A stretch of 64,000 nt of DNA from Caldilineaceae bacterium. GTDB lineage: Bacteria > Chloroflexota > Anaerolineae > Caldilineales > Caldilineaceae. The notes beneath the pieces were generated by a model. That model was not told the origin of the DNA, ran no database searches, and was given only the letters and a program-made list of their open reading frames with translations. Position numbers and translations under genes: made by a program. Where the stretch lies: contig JAJDXQ010000036.1 in NCBI GenBank assembly GCA_022823185.1, positions 1 through 64,000 of the forward strand, in the 5' to 3' direction. Shown here one piece after another: positions 16,812 through 25,929 of the stretch. Numbering within the stretch: position 1 is the first letter of the stretch; the number at the start of each line of letters is the position of its first letter.

Positions 16812-18173
16812 CTAGCTCTGCTCGGCGTAGATTTCCTCAGTCTTCTCCTGCAGCCAGGCCCCTGCCTCTTCCGGCGTTAGACCGCCGGCCATCATCTGGT
16901 CGACCGACTTGACGGTCGCCTGTTGGTAAGGCTGATTGCTAGAGGCTTCAAATAGGGCGGGCGTCCCGAATTCGATGTTGTCCTCCAGGAACTGCAACTG
17001 CATTTCGCTGAGAATCTCACTGTACACTTCACTAGGAATGTCAGCGCGGCCGTGGGGTATCCCGGCAGTCTGGGCATAGAGCGAAGCCTGCGGCAAGCGG
17101 TAAGTCCACGCAAGAAATTCCAGCGACGCCTCGATATTCTGTCCCGATTTTGGAACAATCAGGCCATCGGGAACCCACGCTCCGACCTTACCCGTTCTCT
17201 CCGGCCGGATTTCCGGATAGTAGAAGTAGCCAAGCTCAAACTCAACATCGCGAGACAGCCCGGCGGAACCCCCGTCCCAGGAGCCTGTCTGCCACATTGC
17301 TGTCTTACCCGACGTAAACAGGGACCTTCCGGTCTGATATTCTGTGAGTCCGGTTACACCGTCAACGAAAACTCCGTTGTCGACCATCGCCTTAATGTAC
17401 TCATAGATGCGGATCGAGTCTGGGTCTGTCCACGTATACTGATCACAAGATGAGGGAACGTCCGCCCGCCACTTTATTGGCATGCAGTTATACTGATCGC
17501 GGCTCCATGAGCGCAACTGCATACCGTCATGGAAATGGCTCTGGATTCCCATGTTGTAGTCGACTGCCAGCGGTTGGTATCCTGCTGCCCGGAATTCCGC
17601 TGCCATTTCGTAGAGGTCGTCCCAGGTCTCGGGAGGAGAGGCGCCAACCTCCTCGAAAATCTCCTTGTTATAATATGTATACGGGGTCCACACGACCGAA
17701 CTCGTTGCCGAATAGAAGTGCCCGTCAGGCTGCCGCTGAAAATCGACGATACCTTCGGGATAGGCGTCAAACCAACCCTCCTGCTCGTACAGGTCGTCCA
17801 GAGGCACCAGGATTTGACTGGTCACCATATCGTTGAAACGATTTGCCGGCACGCACTGATACCAAGAGACATCTGGTGTGTCATCACTGGAGAAGAGCAG
17901 AAAGGCCTGCTGATACTGTTCATCTGCCAACACATCAATTGTCACGGACACACTTGGGTTCACATCCATGTAGCGGTCTGCGAGCGCCTGCAAGCCTTCG
18001 GTTACGATTCCGGCAATCGCGCCAACCCGCAGTTCCACCATCTCTTCTGACGGCGCCGAGTCTCCATCTGCGCCAGCAGTGGGAGCGGCGGGAGCGGCGC
18101 AGGCAGCCACCAGGCCGCTGGCAGCCACAAAACTGGTCCGTTGCAGAAATTCCCTACGCGTCAGTTTCGTCAT
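16812..18173 (-). CDS. Extracellular sugar-binding protein of an ABC importer (Tat-type lipoprotein)
   Basis: This is a family 1 solute-binding protein of 453 aa. The N-terminus has a twin-arginine signal (LTRREFLQRTSF) followed by a hydrophobic stretch and a lipobox-like VAACAAP, so the mature protein is probably lipid-anchored after Tat export, a common pattern in Chloroflexota. The body shows the sugar-binding fold features ELRVGAIAGIVTEGLQALAD, SSDDTPDVSWYQC and the KTAMWQTGSWDGG region. The start ATG 18173 has AAGGAGAAG upstream. It is the first gene of the binding protein-permease-permease operon and faces away from the dioxygenase gene at 18.8 kb. The sugar bound is unknown. Confidence 0.92.
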   Translation of the reverse strand: MTKLTRREFLQRTSFVAASGLVAACAAPAAPTAGADGDSAPSEEMVELRVGAIAGIVTEGLQALADRYMDVNPSVSVTIDVLADEQYQQAFLLFSSDDTPDVSWYQCVPANRFNDMVTSQILVPLDDLYEQEGWFDAYPEGIVDFQRQPDGHFYSATSSVVWTPYTYYNKEIFEEVGASPPETWDDLYEMAAEFRAAGYQPLAVDYNMGIQSHFHDGMQLRSWSRDQYNCMPIKWRADVPSSCDQYTWTDPDSIRIYEYIKAMVDNGVFVDGVTGLTEYQTGRSLFTSGKTAMWQTGSWDGGSAGLSRDVEFELGYFYYPEIRPERTGKVGAWVPDGLIVPKSGQNIEASLEFLAWTYRLPQASLYAQTAGIPHGRADIPSEVYSEILSEMQLQFLEDNIEFGTPALFEASSNQPYQQATVKSVDQMMAGGLTPEEAGAWLQEKTEEIYAEQS

Positions 18174-18763
18174 TTCGTCTTCTCCTTACAGGTTGGACAG
18201 CCGGCCAAACATTGTGGGATCCAAGAGATGTCTACAATTAAGAATAAGGACGAAGTACTCTCACCGAATGTAAATCTATCAGGCGTGACCACCTTGATTC
18301 TGCAAAAGTGTAACATGCGCAGCCACTGGGCGACAAACGTCAAGAAAATCCCCTAAAACAGAGGGAAACAGGACAAGGCGCCGCGCTGCTCATTCTGCGC
18401 GATCGGCTTCGTCAGTACACGGAAGAGGTAAGAGGCAATTAAGCGCTGTTCTGCCCAGCCCCACGCTCCTGGCGCCGACTGCTTTTGAACTCGCTTCCGC
18501 CACTGTGCTGCTCAAAACTGGTCTTCTGGTTGAGAGAGAGCGAGACACGCCCGAGTCGCGTACTTCCCCGAGACAAGCTGCCCTTTCGCTAGGGGAGGGA
18601 CCGAAGGGCTTGCGAAGAATCGATTAGCTACATTTGTGCAAAGAATCGGGCTTTATGATTGCTCGCGTCTAATGTATGATTCAAGCATCGAAGAGGCAAG
18701 TACCCTGTCAACTTACTTTTGCACGCACGGATCGTTCAAACTGCAGAAAGGATTGGGAACCCG
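18174..18763. other. Divergent intergenic region
   Basis: About 590 bases lie between the leftward sugar importer and the rightward dioxygenase gene, and should hold the promoters of both. Small open frames here have no family features. No palindrome longer than about six bases or clear promoter pair stood out. Confidence 0.45.
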
Positions 18764-19654
18764 ATGACTGCCAACGACAACACTAAGAACAGACCCTACA
18801 TTTTTGCCCACAGCCTCGGCCAGCAGTTGGATATGGGCGCGCAGGAGTTTCCCAGCGTCAACGCGGATGGCCTGCCTGTGGTTGACCTGACCCAGGAGCA
18901 GAAGTATCTTTTCGACGCACGTGGATGGCTACTCATTCCAGGCGTCCTGGCCGAAGAGGAGGCGGCCGAGATGCGCGATTTCGGCCTGCGCCTTCAACAT
19001 GATCCTGAGTCCATTCCAGAGAAGGAGCGCTCAACACTTGGCGGGCCCCTGCAGAGACTCGCGGATCATCCCGTTGTTGTCGGCTTCATGAACGAATTTG
19101 TGGCATTCCCCCCTCTTTCGCGCCAGAACTGCTACGGCTTCCGCATGGAGTCCTCACATCTATTCTACCGAGAGGCCGGTGACGGCAAGTTTGGGCCCCA
19201 TAACGGCAGCGGCTTCTTTCGCTTTCCCGGCGATACGCACTTCTATCACAGTGTTCCGGGAAAGTCGCACGCTGGACTCACTCGTGTCGTCTGGGAACTG
19301 AATCCAGTGCGCGAGGGTGACGGTACACTTCTCGTGACCGGAAGCCACAAAACGGCCTATCCAGCCCCGGATTCGATTCATGACCAGCACTCGCCGATCT
19401 GGGACGACTACACCTGCCCTGCCGGCTCCGTTCTCTTTTTCACTGAATCGCTGACGCACAGCGCCCGTCCCTGGACCAACCGCGAGAGTCCTAGAGTGGC
19501 GATTTTCAGCTGTTACAATACTGTGGACAGCAAGTGGCACGACTGGGATCCGGATCCCGAGCTCGTGGCCTCGATGCCTCCTCTGCGCCAGACACTTTTC
19601 CGTCCCGTGCGCGCCGCGAACAACCTGAGCGACGGATCGCACTATGGTGTTTGA
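18764..19654 (+). CDS. Phytanoyl-CoA dioxygenase-like protein with altered iron motif
   Basis: This 296-aa protein resembles the PhyH family of Fe(II)/2-oxoglutarate oxygenases. The double-stranded beta-helix core is recognisable: GLTRVVWELNPVREGDGTLL, then VTGSHKTAYP, and a distal ESLTHSARPW followed by SPRVAIF, which would give the second iron histidine and the oxoglutarate arginine. At the position where PhyH enzymes have HxD the sequence reads PHNG, so the acidic ligand is absent. The protein may be a non-catalytic or altered member, or use another ligand. ATG 18764 (AAAGGA upstream) is preferred to a TTG at 18719. A cupin gene follows 152 nt downstream, suggesting joint work on a small organic acid or sugar derivative. 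Confidence 0.75.
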   Translation: MTANDNTKNRPYIFAHSLGQQLDMGAQEFPSVNADGLPVVDLTQEQKYLFDARGWLLIPGVLAEEEAAEMRDFGLRLQHDPESIPEKERSTLGGPLQRLADHPVVVGFMNEFVAFPPLSRQNCYGFRMESSHLFYREAGDGKFGPHNGSGFFRFPGDTHFYHSVPGKSHAGLTRVVWELNPVREGDGTLLVTGSHKTAYPAPDSIHDQHSPIWDDYTCPAGSVLFFTESLTHSARPWTNRESPRVAIFSCYNTVDSKWHDWDPDPELVASMPPLRQTLFRPVRAANNLSDGSHYGV

Positions 19655-19806
19655 GGTTGTTGGCAAGTTCTCCCCAACCGCGGCCTCATGATCTTTGAAC
19701 GGTCATCAGCGTTTCGCTGGCTGGCACAGGCCCTAACCCTGAATGGGAGCTCTCTTCCCTATCTCAAAGCCTCCAGTCTGTCCATCATTTCCGGGAGAAG
19801 GATCCA

Positions 19807-20538
19807 ATGGCAACACTGCTGTCGGCAAAGGAAGCGGCCTCCTTTCAAATGGGAAGAGGGGATTCGCGCAACCTGGTCGGGCCCTCAACGGGCGCGCAGG
19901 ACATTACCCTCAACTATTCTGTCTTTCAACCGGGGGAGGAGTTCCCGCAGCACTTTCACGATGGCTCAGCAGACATCTTCATAGTGCTTGAGGGTGGCGT
20001 ATCAGTGCGGCAAGGGGAAGTCTACACGCCTATCGAGGCAGGGGAATTTGCTTACGTTCCGTCACCCGAAGTACACGGCACGGTCAATACGAGCGGGGCA
20101 GAAGCCACGCTGATCAGCTTTCAGGTGCCGCCTGACCTTGCACTGTACCGGGGGGAGCGCGACCCCTCCCAGACGGGGTCGACGCCCCGGCCGCCCGCCA
20201 ATCATCGTACCGCAGTCCGCATCGACGAACTTGCGTCTGGGGAGCAAGCCGAACAGTCGGCGGCGCTGGGATGGCAGCCGGCTAACCCTGCAACGGGTAC
20301 ACCCGAAATGCGGCTCGAATACTTTGAACTGGAGCAAGGCGGCATGGTTGAGGCGCAGGCGTCTCAGGACCGGGAAGCGGTCTGGTTTGTCTGGGCAGGA
20401 GAAGTAACGATCACATCGGGCGGCGATACCTTCCGGGCAGGCCGTCATGATGGCGCATTCATACCTCCAGGCGAGGCCCAGACCGTAAGCAACGACCGCC
20501 ATGAACTCGCGCGGCTCATTCGCTGCCAGGCCATGTGA
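19807..20538 (+). CDS. Double cupin-domain protein
   Basis: This 243-aa protein has two cupin barrels. The first (about residues 30-100) carries the metal-binding pattern FQPGEEFPQHFHDGSADIF with two histidines and a glutamate, and a second motif with PSPEVHGTVN. The second (about 160-240) has LEQGGMVEAQASQDREAVWF and ends PPGEAQTVSNDRHE, where several metal ligands are replaced. So one active and one degenerate barrel are likely. ATG 19807 has GGGAGAAGGA upstream. Cupins of this type are sugar isomerases, dioxygenases or binding proteins; I cannot choose. It follows the PhyH-like gene on the same strand. Confidence 0.75.
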   Translation: MATLLSAKEAASFQMGRGDSRNLVGPSTGAQDITLNYSVFQPGEEFPQHFHDGSADIFIVLEGGVSVRQGEVYTPIEAGEFAYVPSPEVHGTVNTSGAEATLISFQVPPDLALYRGERDPSQTGSTPRPPANHRTAVRIDELASGEQAEQSAALGWQPANPATGTPEMRLEYFELEQGGMVEAQASQDREAVWFVWAGEVTITSGGDTFRAGRHDGAFIPPGEAQTVSNDRHELARLIRCQAM

Positions 20539-20564
20539 GACTGCGCCGGTCGCGACCTGCGCAC

Positions 20565-20604
20565 GCCCGGCTCCAGATAGCGTCAAGGCGAGTCGGAGCT
20601 GGGC
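20565..20604. terminator. Hairpin between convergent cupin and oxidoreductase genes
   Basis: GCCCGGCTCC (20565-20574) pairs with GGAGCTGGGC (20595-20604), ten pairs with one G-U and a 20-nt loop. It lies in the 125-nt gap where two genes converge. There is no T-run on either side, so it is only a weak terminator candidate. Confidence 0.35.
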
Positions 20605-20663
20605 GGGCCTGGGCCAGGCTAACATCAGGCAAGGACGGAATGCAGACGCGTCCTTTGTCGCCG

Positions 20664-21770
20664 TCAGATCGCTACGGCGGTTGAAACCGAGGCGGCGCGT
20701 ACTTCGTCTGCGCTGACCTCCCGTCCGAGCTGATTGGACAAGTAGATTCCCTCCGAAATCAGCATACAGTTGAGCGCAATCTCCGCTGTGGGCAGCAGTT
20801 CGACTCTGCCCTCCACCGCGGCGATCCAGTGCTGCTGCGTACCGTCGTAAACGTCGCCGAGTTCGCGAACATTGTGCAGGCGGAAGTCGAACATCTGCAA
20901 ATTCGCAGTCGAGTTCAGGTCCAGGTCGCCGGCGCTGTGGAAGTAGCCGAATGGATCGAGCCGCACGCCCCCTTGGGCCCCCACGACATAGGAGCCTTCG
21001 AAGGCGTCCAAATGGATCGCCCAAGCCTCGATTATGTCTAGTGTGATGTTGTTCGCAAGCCGGACAAAGCCCAGACCTAACTCTTCGACATTATAGTTGC
21101 TGCGCTCCTTCCGGGCGCTATCCATCGCGATTTCCTGATAGGTCTTCCCTGATATGCGCAACACGTCCGGATTGCCTAGCAAATAGAGCACGGTCGAGAT
21201 GTGATATACGCCCATGTCATAGAGCGCGCCGCCGCTGGCGGTCTCCTTGTTTACAAACAGGGGGGAGCCGTAGCCGTCTACGAATGGTCGGCCTCGCCTC
21301 CTGTACCCGGTTGAGCGCGCATGGTACAGTTTGCCCAGATGACCGCCGTCGATGAGCGCTTTGGCGGCCTTCGTCTCATTGATAAAGTATTCGCGGTTTT
21401 GGATGCTGAGCATCCGACCGCATTCGCGTGCGGTCGTCAGCATCTTTTCGGCGTCGATATAGGCGCCCGCCATTGGCTTCTCGCAAAACACGTGCTTGCC
21501 CGCCTCGAGGGCCGCCACAGTTGCTGCCATGTGAAAGTTATTGTGCAGGCATACGTCGACGGCGACAATGTCGTCGCGAGCCAGCAACTCACGGAAATCG
21601 GTGTACACGCTGTCGATACCGTTTTCTGAGGCTACTCTCTGGGCTTCTGCCTCGTTTATGTCCGCAATCGCAGCAATCTCCACGTGCGGCATGCTCATGT
21701 AAGTCCGAACGTGGCCTTTTCCTATCTGACCAACGCCGATAATGCCGATTCTGGTCTTCTTTTCAGTCAT
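20664..21770 (-). CDS. Gfo/Idh/MocA family oxidoreductase
   Basis: This is an NAD(P)-dependent sugar or inositol dehydrogenase-like enzyme of 368 aa. The Rossmann motif is [13 protein letters not shown] at residues 7-19, and the family's catalytic region appears as [11 protein letters not shown], near residue 93, followed by a C-terminal beta-sheet domain. A gene for a xylose-isomerase-like protein lies 96 nt upstream on the same strand, so the two may act on the same sugar. Start ATG 21770. The substrate cannot be read from the sequence; an inosose, myo-inositol or glucoside-3-dehydrogenase role would fit the family. Confidence 0.88.
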   Translation of the reverse strand: MTEKKTRIGIIGVGQIGKGHVRTYMSMPHVEIAAIADINEAEAQRVASENGIDSVYTDFRELLARDDIVAVDVCLHNNFHMAATVAALEAGKHVFCEKPMAGAYIDAEKMLTTARECGRMLSIQNREYFINETKAAKALIDGGHLGKLYHARSTGYRRRGRPFVDGYGSPLFVNKETASGGALYDMGVYHISTVLYLLGNPDVLRISGKTYQEIAMDSARKERSNYNVEELGLGFVRLANNITLDIIEAWAIHLDAFEGSYVVGAQGGVRLDPFGYFHSAGDLDLNSTANLQMFDFRLHNVRELGDVYDGTQQHWIAAVEGRVELLPTAEIALNCMLISEGIYLSNQLGREVSADEVRAASVSTAVAI

Positions 21771-21866
21771 TGCCTGTCACTCTTCTACTAAGATGTGGGT
21801 TGTTGATTCCTGGACTTGGGAAAACAGGAGATGGACGCGGGAAAATTGACCTACCCTGCCCTTGGG

Positions 21867-22652
21867 CTACTGCCCTCCAAGCGCGCGGCCAAGCAGGTCT
21901 CTTGTCTTGATTGCGGCTCCGATCTCGTCACCATCAACCGGCACTGATTCGATTCCCCATACGCCGTCATATCCGCTTTCACGAAGAATTCTGAACGCCT
22001 TGTGCAGGTCGACCGAGGAATCATTGCCATGGCGGTCAAAAGAAAAAGTCTTGAAATGGGTCAGACGGGCGTACTTGGCGCACTGTTCCCACGCTTCTTC
22101 GTGGGTCCCATCGGCCCAGTTATTCGTATCGAACAGAAGGCCGAGCCCTTCGACTTCGTTTAGCAACCGCACTGTGTTATCGGGATACTTGGTGGGACCC
22201 CAGTGGTTCTCCACCAGGATTTCCAGGCCCGCGGCCTGGGCCCTCGGAATGAGATCATTGTATCCAGCCACAATCACCTCGAAAATCTCGTCTGTCAACT
22301 CTTCCGGACCCCCGCTATCGATACGCACCTGAGACGCGCCGAGGGCCTCAGCGACGTCCAACCAACGATAGGCCAAATCACGTCGCCTTGCGCGTTCGGC
22401 CGCGGAGCTCTCGTAAATGTGGCCGCCGTCAACGGCGATGCAGCCGTAGGGAAGACCCGCGTCCTCCGCCATCTTCCTGGCGTCTTCCAGCCAGCTCCTG
22501 CTGCCCAGGGCCGGCTCAATGTGCTTCATCCACGGGTCCAGCTGTGCGAAGCCGTGTTGTATGTGGAAGTCAACATAGGCTGTGTAATCCATTGCCCCGT
22601 TTTCAAACGAACGACGAAAGCTGTAGGAACAGATGCTGAAACGGTGTGTCAT
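21867..22652 (-). CDS. Sugar phosphate isomerase/epimerase (xylose isomerase-like TIM barrel)
   Basis: This TIM-barrel protein of 261 aa belongs to the AP endonuclease 2 / xylose-isomerase-like family. Features are LEILVENHWGPTKYPDN (metal-binding glutamate and histidine), GLLFDTNNWADG and, near the end, DGVWGIESVPVDGDE, in positions that usually hold the divalent metal ligands. ATG 22652 is chosen because AGGAGG lies 10 nt upstream; the open frame extends to 22751 without family similarity. It sits upstream of the Gfo/Idh/MocA gene in the same direction, a pairing typical of sugar or inositol breakdown. The substrate is unknown. Confidence 0.85.
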   Translation of the reverse strand: MTHRFSICSYSFRRSFENGAMDYTAYVDFHIQHGFAQLDPWMKHIEPALGSRSWLEDARKMAEDAGLPYGCIAVDGGHIYESSAAERARRRDLAYRWLDVAEALGASQVRIDSGGPEELTDEIFEVIVAGYNDLIPRAQAAGLEILVENHWGPTKYPDNTVRLLNEVEGLGLLFDTNNWADGTHEEAWEQCAKYARLTHFKTFSFDRHGNDSSVDLHKAFRILRESGYDGVWGIESVPVDGDEIGAAIKTRDLLGRALGGQ

Positions 22653-22775
22653 GTACCATTTTCCTCCTAGACGACTAGAAGCGGAAAACGCGCCGTCGGC
22701 GTTGGCCGCGAAGTAAATGAGGACCCGAACCTGTTGTGAAGCGGGCCTCAAAGAGAGGCCGTCAACTGTCTCGGA

Positions 22776-23630
22776 TCAGAGAGCCGATCGATAACCCCGT
22801 GATAGCCGCAACTCGAGCTGAGCCTGAAAAGCCGAAAAGATGATCGTGATGATCCAGTAGAAGATTGCAGCGATCAACAGTGCCTCAAGGCTTCGAAAGT
22901 TTGCCCGGCCCTGCTTCTGCGCTCTCCACAAAAGCTCCCAAACAAATCCGGTGACCGAGATCAGAGAAGTATCCTTCAACATGGCGATGAACTGATTGCC
23001 GATCGGCGGGATGACCAGCCGCAGAGCCTGAGGCAACACAATGAAGCGCATGATCTGCGTCTGGGTCATACCCATCGCCTTGGCAGCCTCGCGCTGCCCC
23101 GCGTCTACCGACTGAATGCCCGCCCTCATGATCTCCGTCATGTAGGCCCCATAGTTCAATCCCAATGCCAGAACGCCCGCCGAAATGCCCGAGAGGCGAA
23201 TGCCCAGTTGTGGGAGAGCGAGGAAGAAGAAGACCACCTGAAGGAGCAGAGGCGTGCCCCTGATAAGAGAAATGTAGAATGTGGCCAGTGCATAAGCAGG
23301 GGCTGACTTTGACAGCCGCCCCAGCGCGCCGAGCAGTGAAAGCGCTGTTGCCAGAGCAATCGAGAGGACAGAAAGCAGAATCGTCAGCCAGACGCCGTTA
23401 AAGATGAAGAACCAATGGCTGCGAATGAAAGTCCAGTCCAGCGAGATTGTGTTGAACTGGATGCCGGCGAGAGAGAGGCTGGACCCGCTGAACGCGTAGG
23501 CCAAAGCGAGGAGCAGGATCGCATAGGAAAGGCGGACGCCCATGGTGAACCTGCGGGCGTCGCGCCTTTGCGACGCGAAAATCTGATCTGCCTGATCGGC
23601 AAATCTCTCTTCAGTAGGCGCTGAGGTCAT
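22776..23630 (-). CDS. Polar amino acid ABC transporter permease
   Basis: This 284-aa inner-membrane permease belongs to the His/Glu/Gln/Arg/opine family. An N-terminal cytoplasmic stretch of about 30 residues is followed by hydrophobic segments. The coupling motif is AGIQSVDAGQREAAKAMGMT, and the C-terminal part has LPQALRLVIPPIGNQ. The start is ATG 23630; a TTG one codon earlier is possible. The binding protein gene lies upstream (93 nt), so this is a two-gene importer operon. The usual GlnQ-type ATPase gene is absent on either side, which is unusual for this family. Confidence 0.9.
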   Translation of the reverse strand: MTSAPTEERFADQADQIFASQRRDARRFTMGVRLSYAILLLALAYAFSGSSLSLAGIQFNTISLDWTFIRSHWFFIFNGVWLTILLSVLSIALATALSLLGALGRLSKSAPAYALATFYISLIRGTPLLLQVVFFFLALPQLGIRLSGISAGVLALGLNYGAYMTEIMRAGIQSVDAGQREAAKAMGMTQTQIMRFIVLPQALRLVIPPIGNQFIAMLKDTSLISVTGFVWELLWRAQKQGRANFRSLEALLIAAIFYWIITIIFSAFQAQLELRLSRGYRSAL

Positions 23631-23722
23631 CAAGATTCAGGCGGCGAGATAATGCGCTCGCCGCAGCGCATCGCAAAGCATCCGTCAGTAGGCCGGCTGG
23701 TCCCTTCAGTCTGGACTGCAGT

Positions 23723-24622
23723 CTATTTGGTCGGGTCTGTCGTAAGGTCCTCGCCAAACCACTCCATCGACAGGCTGCTAAGTGTTCCGTCGGCGTGCAT
23801 TTCGGCAATAATTTCACTTACCTTGTCGACCAAACTGGTTATTTCCAGGGAAGCATTCCTGTCAAAGGCTACGGCAAGGTTTTCCGAAAACACAGGTCTG
23901 CCTACCTTGTGAATGGCGACGCCTTCTGCCAACGCGGCTTCCACCACTGTATTCGAGGTGAGAAACGCTTGAAACTCTTGCCTTCCGGCTTGCAGCTGTT
24001 GCACGCAGTCGTTGTCCACAGTAAGTGGTATGATCTTGACATCGTTTGGCGGCCCGTCAACGTAGAAACTGGTTGCTGGCAGTCCCAGACTTTCCATGTC
24101 GCCCATCAGCCAGCTTTCGTATGTGGTAGAGACGCCAACACAGATGGCCTGGCCGTTCAAATCGTCCAGCGTATCGATTCCGGATTCAACTGTAGCCGCG
24201 AACTGAGCTGGTGTATAGTAATAGGAGGGAGAAGCAAATTGTAGAACCTCTTGCCGCGCAGTCGTGACCGTCATCGACCCGACGCTCATGTCCCACTGGT
24301 CGCCCCAGTTTCCAGCGGTAATCAGGTCCCAGTCTGGGGTTACGAACTCCACCTCGACACCGAGGCGGCTGGCAATTTCAAGAGCAACGTCCACATCGAA
24401 ACCCTTGAAAGCGCCGCTTTCGTCCAGAAAGCTCTGTGGCGCATAGTTAGGATCGGTAGAGATGCGGATCGATCCACGTGACATGATTTGGGCGAGCAGG
24501 TCGTTTGAATCGGCGGCGCCTTCGCTGTCTGCGCTGCCTGAAGCGTTCGGCTGCACGACAGGGGTCACGCAGCCGGTGAAAGCCAGGGCTGCAATTAACC
24601 ACAGTACAAGTAATCGATTCAT
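23723..24622 (-). CDS. Amino acid ABC transporter binding lipoprotein
   Basis: This 299-aa family 3 solute-binding protein starts with a lipoprotein signal (LLVLWLIAALAFTGC, lipobox FTGC, cysteine near residue 18). The mature part has the family features RGSIRISTDPNYAPQSF, GFDVDVALEIASRLGV and WDMSVGSMTVTTARQEVL, which form the amino acid binding cleft. ATG 24622 has GGAGA upstream, and a good promoter lies at 24683-24654. Downstream is its permease. The bound amino acid is unknown. Confidence 0.92.
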   Translation of the reverse strand: MNRLLVLWLIAALAFTGCVTPVVQPNASGSADSEGAADSNDLLAQIMSRGSIRISTDPNYAPQSFLDESGAFKGFDVDVALEIASRLGVEVEFVTPDWDLITAGNWGDQWDMSVGSMTVTTARQEVLQFASPSYYYTPAQFAATVESGIDTLDDLNGQAICVGVSTTYESWLMGDMESLGLPATSFYVDGPPNDVKIIPLTVDNDCVQQLQAGRQEFQAFLTSNTVVEAALAEGVAIHKVGRPVFSENLAVAFDRNASLEITSLVDKVSEIIAEMHADGTLSSLSMEWFGEDLTTDPTK

Positions 24623-24653
24623 TGTGTTCTCCGTTTCGCGGTCATTCAGGATT

Positions 24654-24683
24654 TTTCTAGAACGGGAAGCGGCTGTTTGTCAA
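24654..24683 (-). promoter_or_regulatory. Promoter of the amino acid importer operon
   Basis: On the minus strand TTGACA (24683-24678), an 18-nt spacer and TAGAAA (24659-24654) stand about 32 nt before the ATG at 24622, leaving a short leader with GGAGA. The dyad AATAT-G-ATATT (24682-24692) overlaps the -35 and could be an operator. Confidence 0.6.
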
Positions 24684-24744
24684 TATGATATTACAAGGTC
24701 TGTTGAAACCGGCAATTGGAAGGATCGCAAAGGGGGAGAATGAG

Positions 24745-25590
24745 ATGTCGCTTTCACTCTTGTCCGTCGTAGCCAAACATCCCTACGATGATTACCAGGA
24801 ATGGTGGCCGGTAGGCAACCATTTTCTATCGATGATGTCAGAGGCGATTCTGACGCAGTGGGCTTCGCTGGTCGGATCGGCCATGAGTGTAGACGCAGTC
24901 CAGGACATTGTCGATGAGTACATTTCTGTCGTCTATCACCGGGAAGCCCGATCAGGACTCGCCAGAGCATTTGCAGCGAACGAAGAATTGGCCTCCCTTC
25001 ACTCCGGCGAGTTCGACGCGCTTTCCTTTGCGTTCTACCGATCCGCCTTTGATCTGCTGGCCTCGAAGTTCAACGGATTCGCTTTGGGTACTGAGAGGCG
25101 GAAGTTTGCCGTAAGAGTGGGCGCGCAATTCTTTTCCAGCCTGGTCGACCATCTCGAACTGGATTTGCCGAGAGCTCTTAAGAGCGAGGCCGACTTCCGT
25201 TGCCTGAGGTCCGCACTCGATGGAATCGGGGAGTTCCTTCTCGACCAGGGTTACTTGCGCAGCCATTTCGCATTCCGTTTCAACGTGAAGATGAACTACG
25301 ACGGCAACCAAATTGACCAGGAGGAGGAGGATTTTCTGCGTCTGCTTGGAAGAGGCGGAGCCGCCTACGGTCTCTATGAAATGGGGCATCCTGTCATTTT
25401 GCCGTCCGCCGTCTATCTCTACCATACAGTTGGCGAGGCACAGCATCACTCTTCTCGGACAATTGAGGAGCTGTTCGCAAGAGCCGGTTGCGATGCGTGG
25501 GAGACCGACGATTTTGACCCGAGCGGCTACCCTTCAGAGCTCGTTGTCGAACTCTGGCAAATCAGGCTTCGCGGCGGCCAGAGAAGATGA
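24745..25590 (+). CDS. Conserved-looking hypothetical protein
   Basis: I do not recognise this 281-aa protein. It is soluble, without signal peptide or membrane segments, and appears mostly alpha-helical in its first two thirds (MSDAILTQW-like and YHREARSGLARAFAANEELA stretches). Tyr/Phe- and Glu/Asp-rich segments follow, with a histidine-containing motif HTVGEAQHHSSRTIEELF near the C-terminus that might bind metal. ATG 24745 is preceded by AGGGGGAGA and is preferred to the upstream ATG 24685. It is transcribed away from the amino acid importer and ends about 150 nt before tRNA-Glu. Codon use looks normal for the window, which argues that it is a real gene. Confidence 0.7.
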   Translation: MSLSLLSVVAKHPYDDYQEWWPVGNHFLSMMSEAILTQWASLVGSAMSVDAVQDIVDEYISVVYHREARSGLARAFAANEELASLHSGEFDALSFAFYRSAFDLLASKFNGFALGTERRKFAVRVGAQFFSSLVDHLELDLPRALKSEADFRCLRSALDGIGEFLLDQGYLRSHFAFRFNVKMNYDGNQIDQEEEDFLRLLGRGGAAYGLYEMGHPVILPSAVYLYHTVGEAQHHSSRTIEELFARAGCDAWETDDFDPSGYPSELVVELWQIRLRGGQRR

Positions 25591-25685
25591 TATGCGAAGG
25601 AGGATTCAAGGCAATTTGGAGTTGGCGGATCGTGACGGCGGGCCAGAACCGCGCCTTTCCCAATCGATCTTCAATGCCGTCAGAT

Positions 25686-25715
25686 TTGACCGCTGGCCGC
25701 TCTTTCTGATAGACT
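25686..25715 (+). promoter_or_regulatory. Promoter of tRNA-Glu
   Basis: TTGACC (25686-25691), an 18-nt spacer and TAGACT (25710-25715) stand 24 nt before the first base of the tRNA. The spacing and position suit a tRNA promoter. Confidence 0.55.
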
Positions 25716-25739
25716 TTTCCCTGTGCCAGCCTCCTGCAC

Positions 25740-25812
25740 GCCCCCATCGTCTAGAGGACTAGGACTCAGGCCTTTCAAGCCTGCAACAGGGGTTCGAATC
25801 CCCTTGGGGGTA
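25740..25812 (+). tRNA. tRNA-Glu (anticodon UUC)
   Basis: The cloverleaf closes: acceptor GCCCCCA pairs with TGGGGGT (first pair G-U), the anticodon arm is CAGGC-CTTTCAA-GCCTG with anticodon TTC, and the T arm is AGGGG-TTCGAAT-CCCCT. The discriminator is A and CCA is not encoded. It reads both Glu codons. purL begins 117 nt downstream. Confidence 0.95.
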
Positions 25813-25929
25813 CTAAAGAGCCGCCGAACAGTGCCGGCCGACCAAACGACTGCGCTTTCAAAGAAGCCCCGTGTCTCAAAGTGGTTTACCACGACTTGAC
25901 ATTGGGCCTTTTTGATTTAGAGGACTCCT

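Noticed and set aside
18640..18700. Promoter with TATGAT upstream of the 18.8-kb dioxygenase gene
   Set aside because: The nearest -35-like TTGTGC is only about 14 nt away, too short for a confident call.
25881..25920. Full promoter for purL with TTGACA at 25896
   Set aside because: The -35 is good but no acceptable -10 lies at 16-18 nt, and the start codon is too close. Only the dyad is mentioned, in the purL entry.
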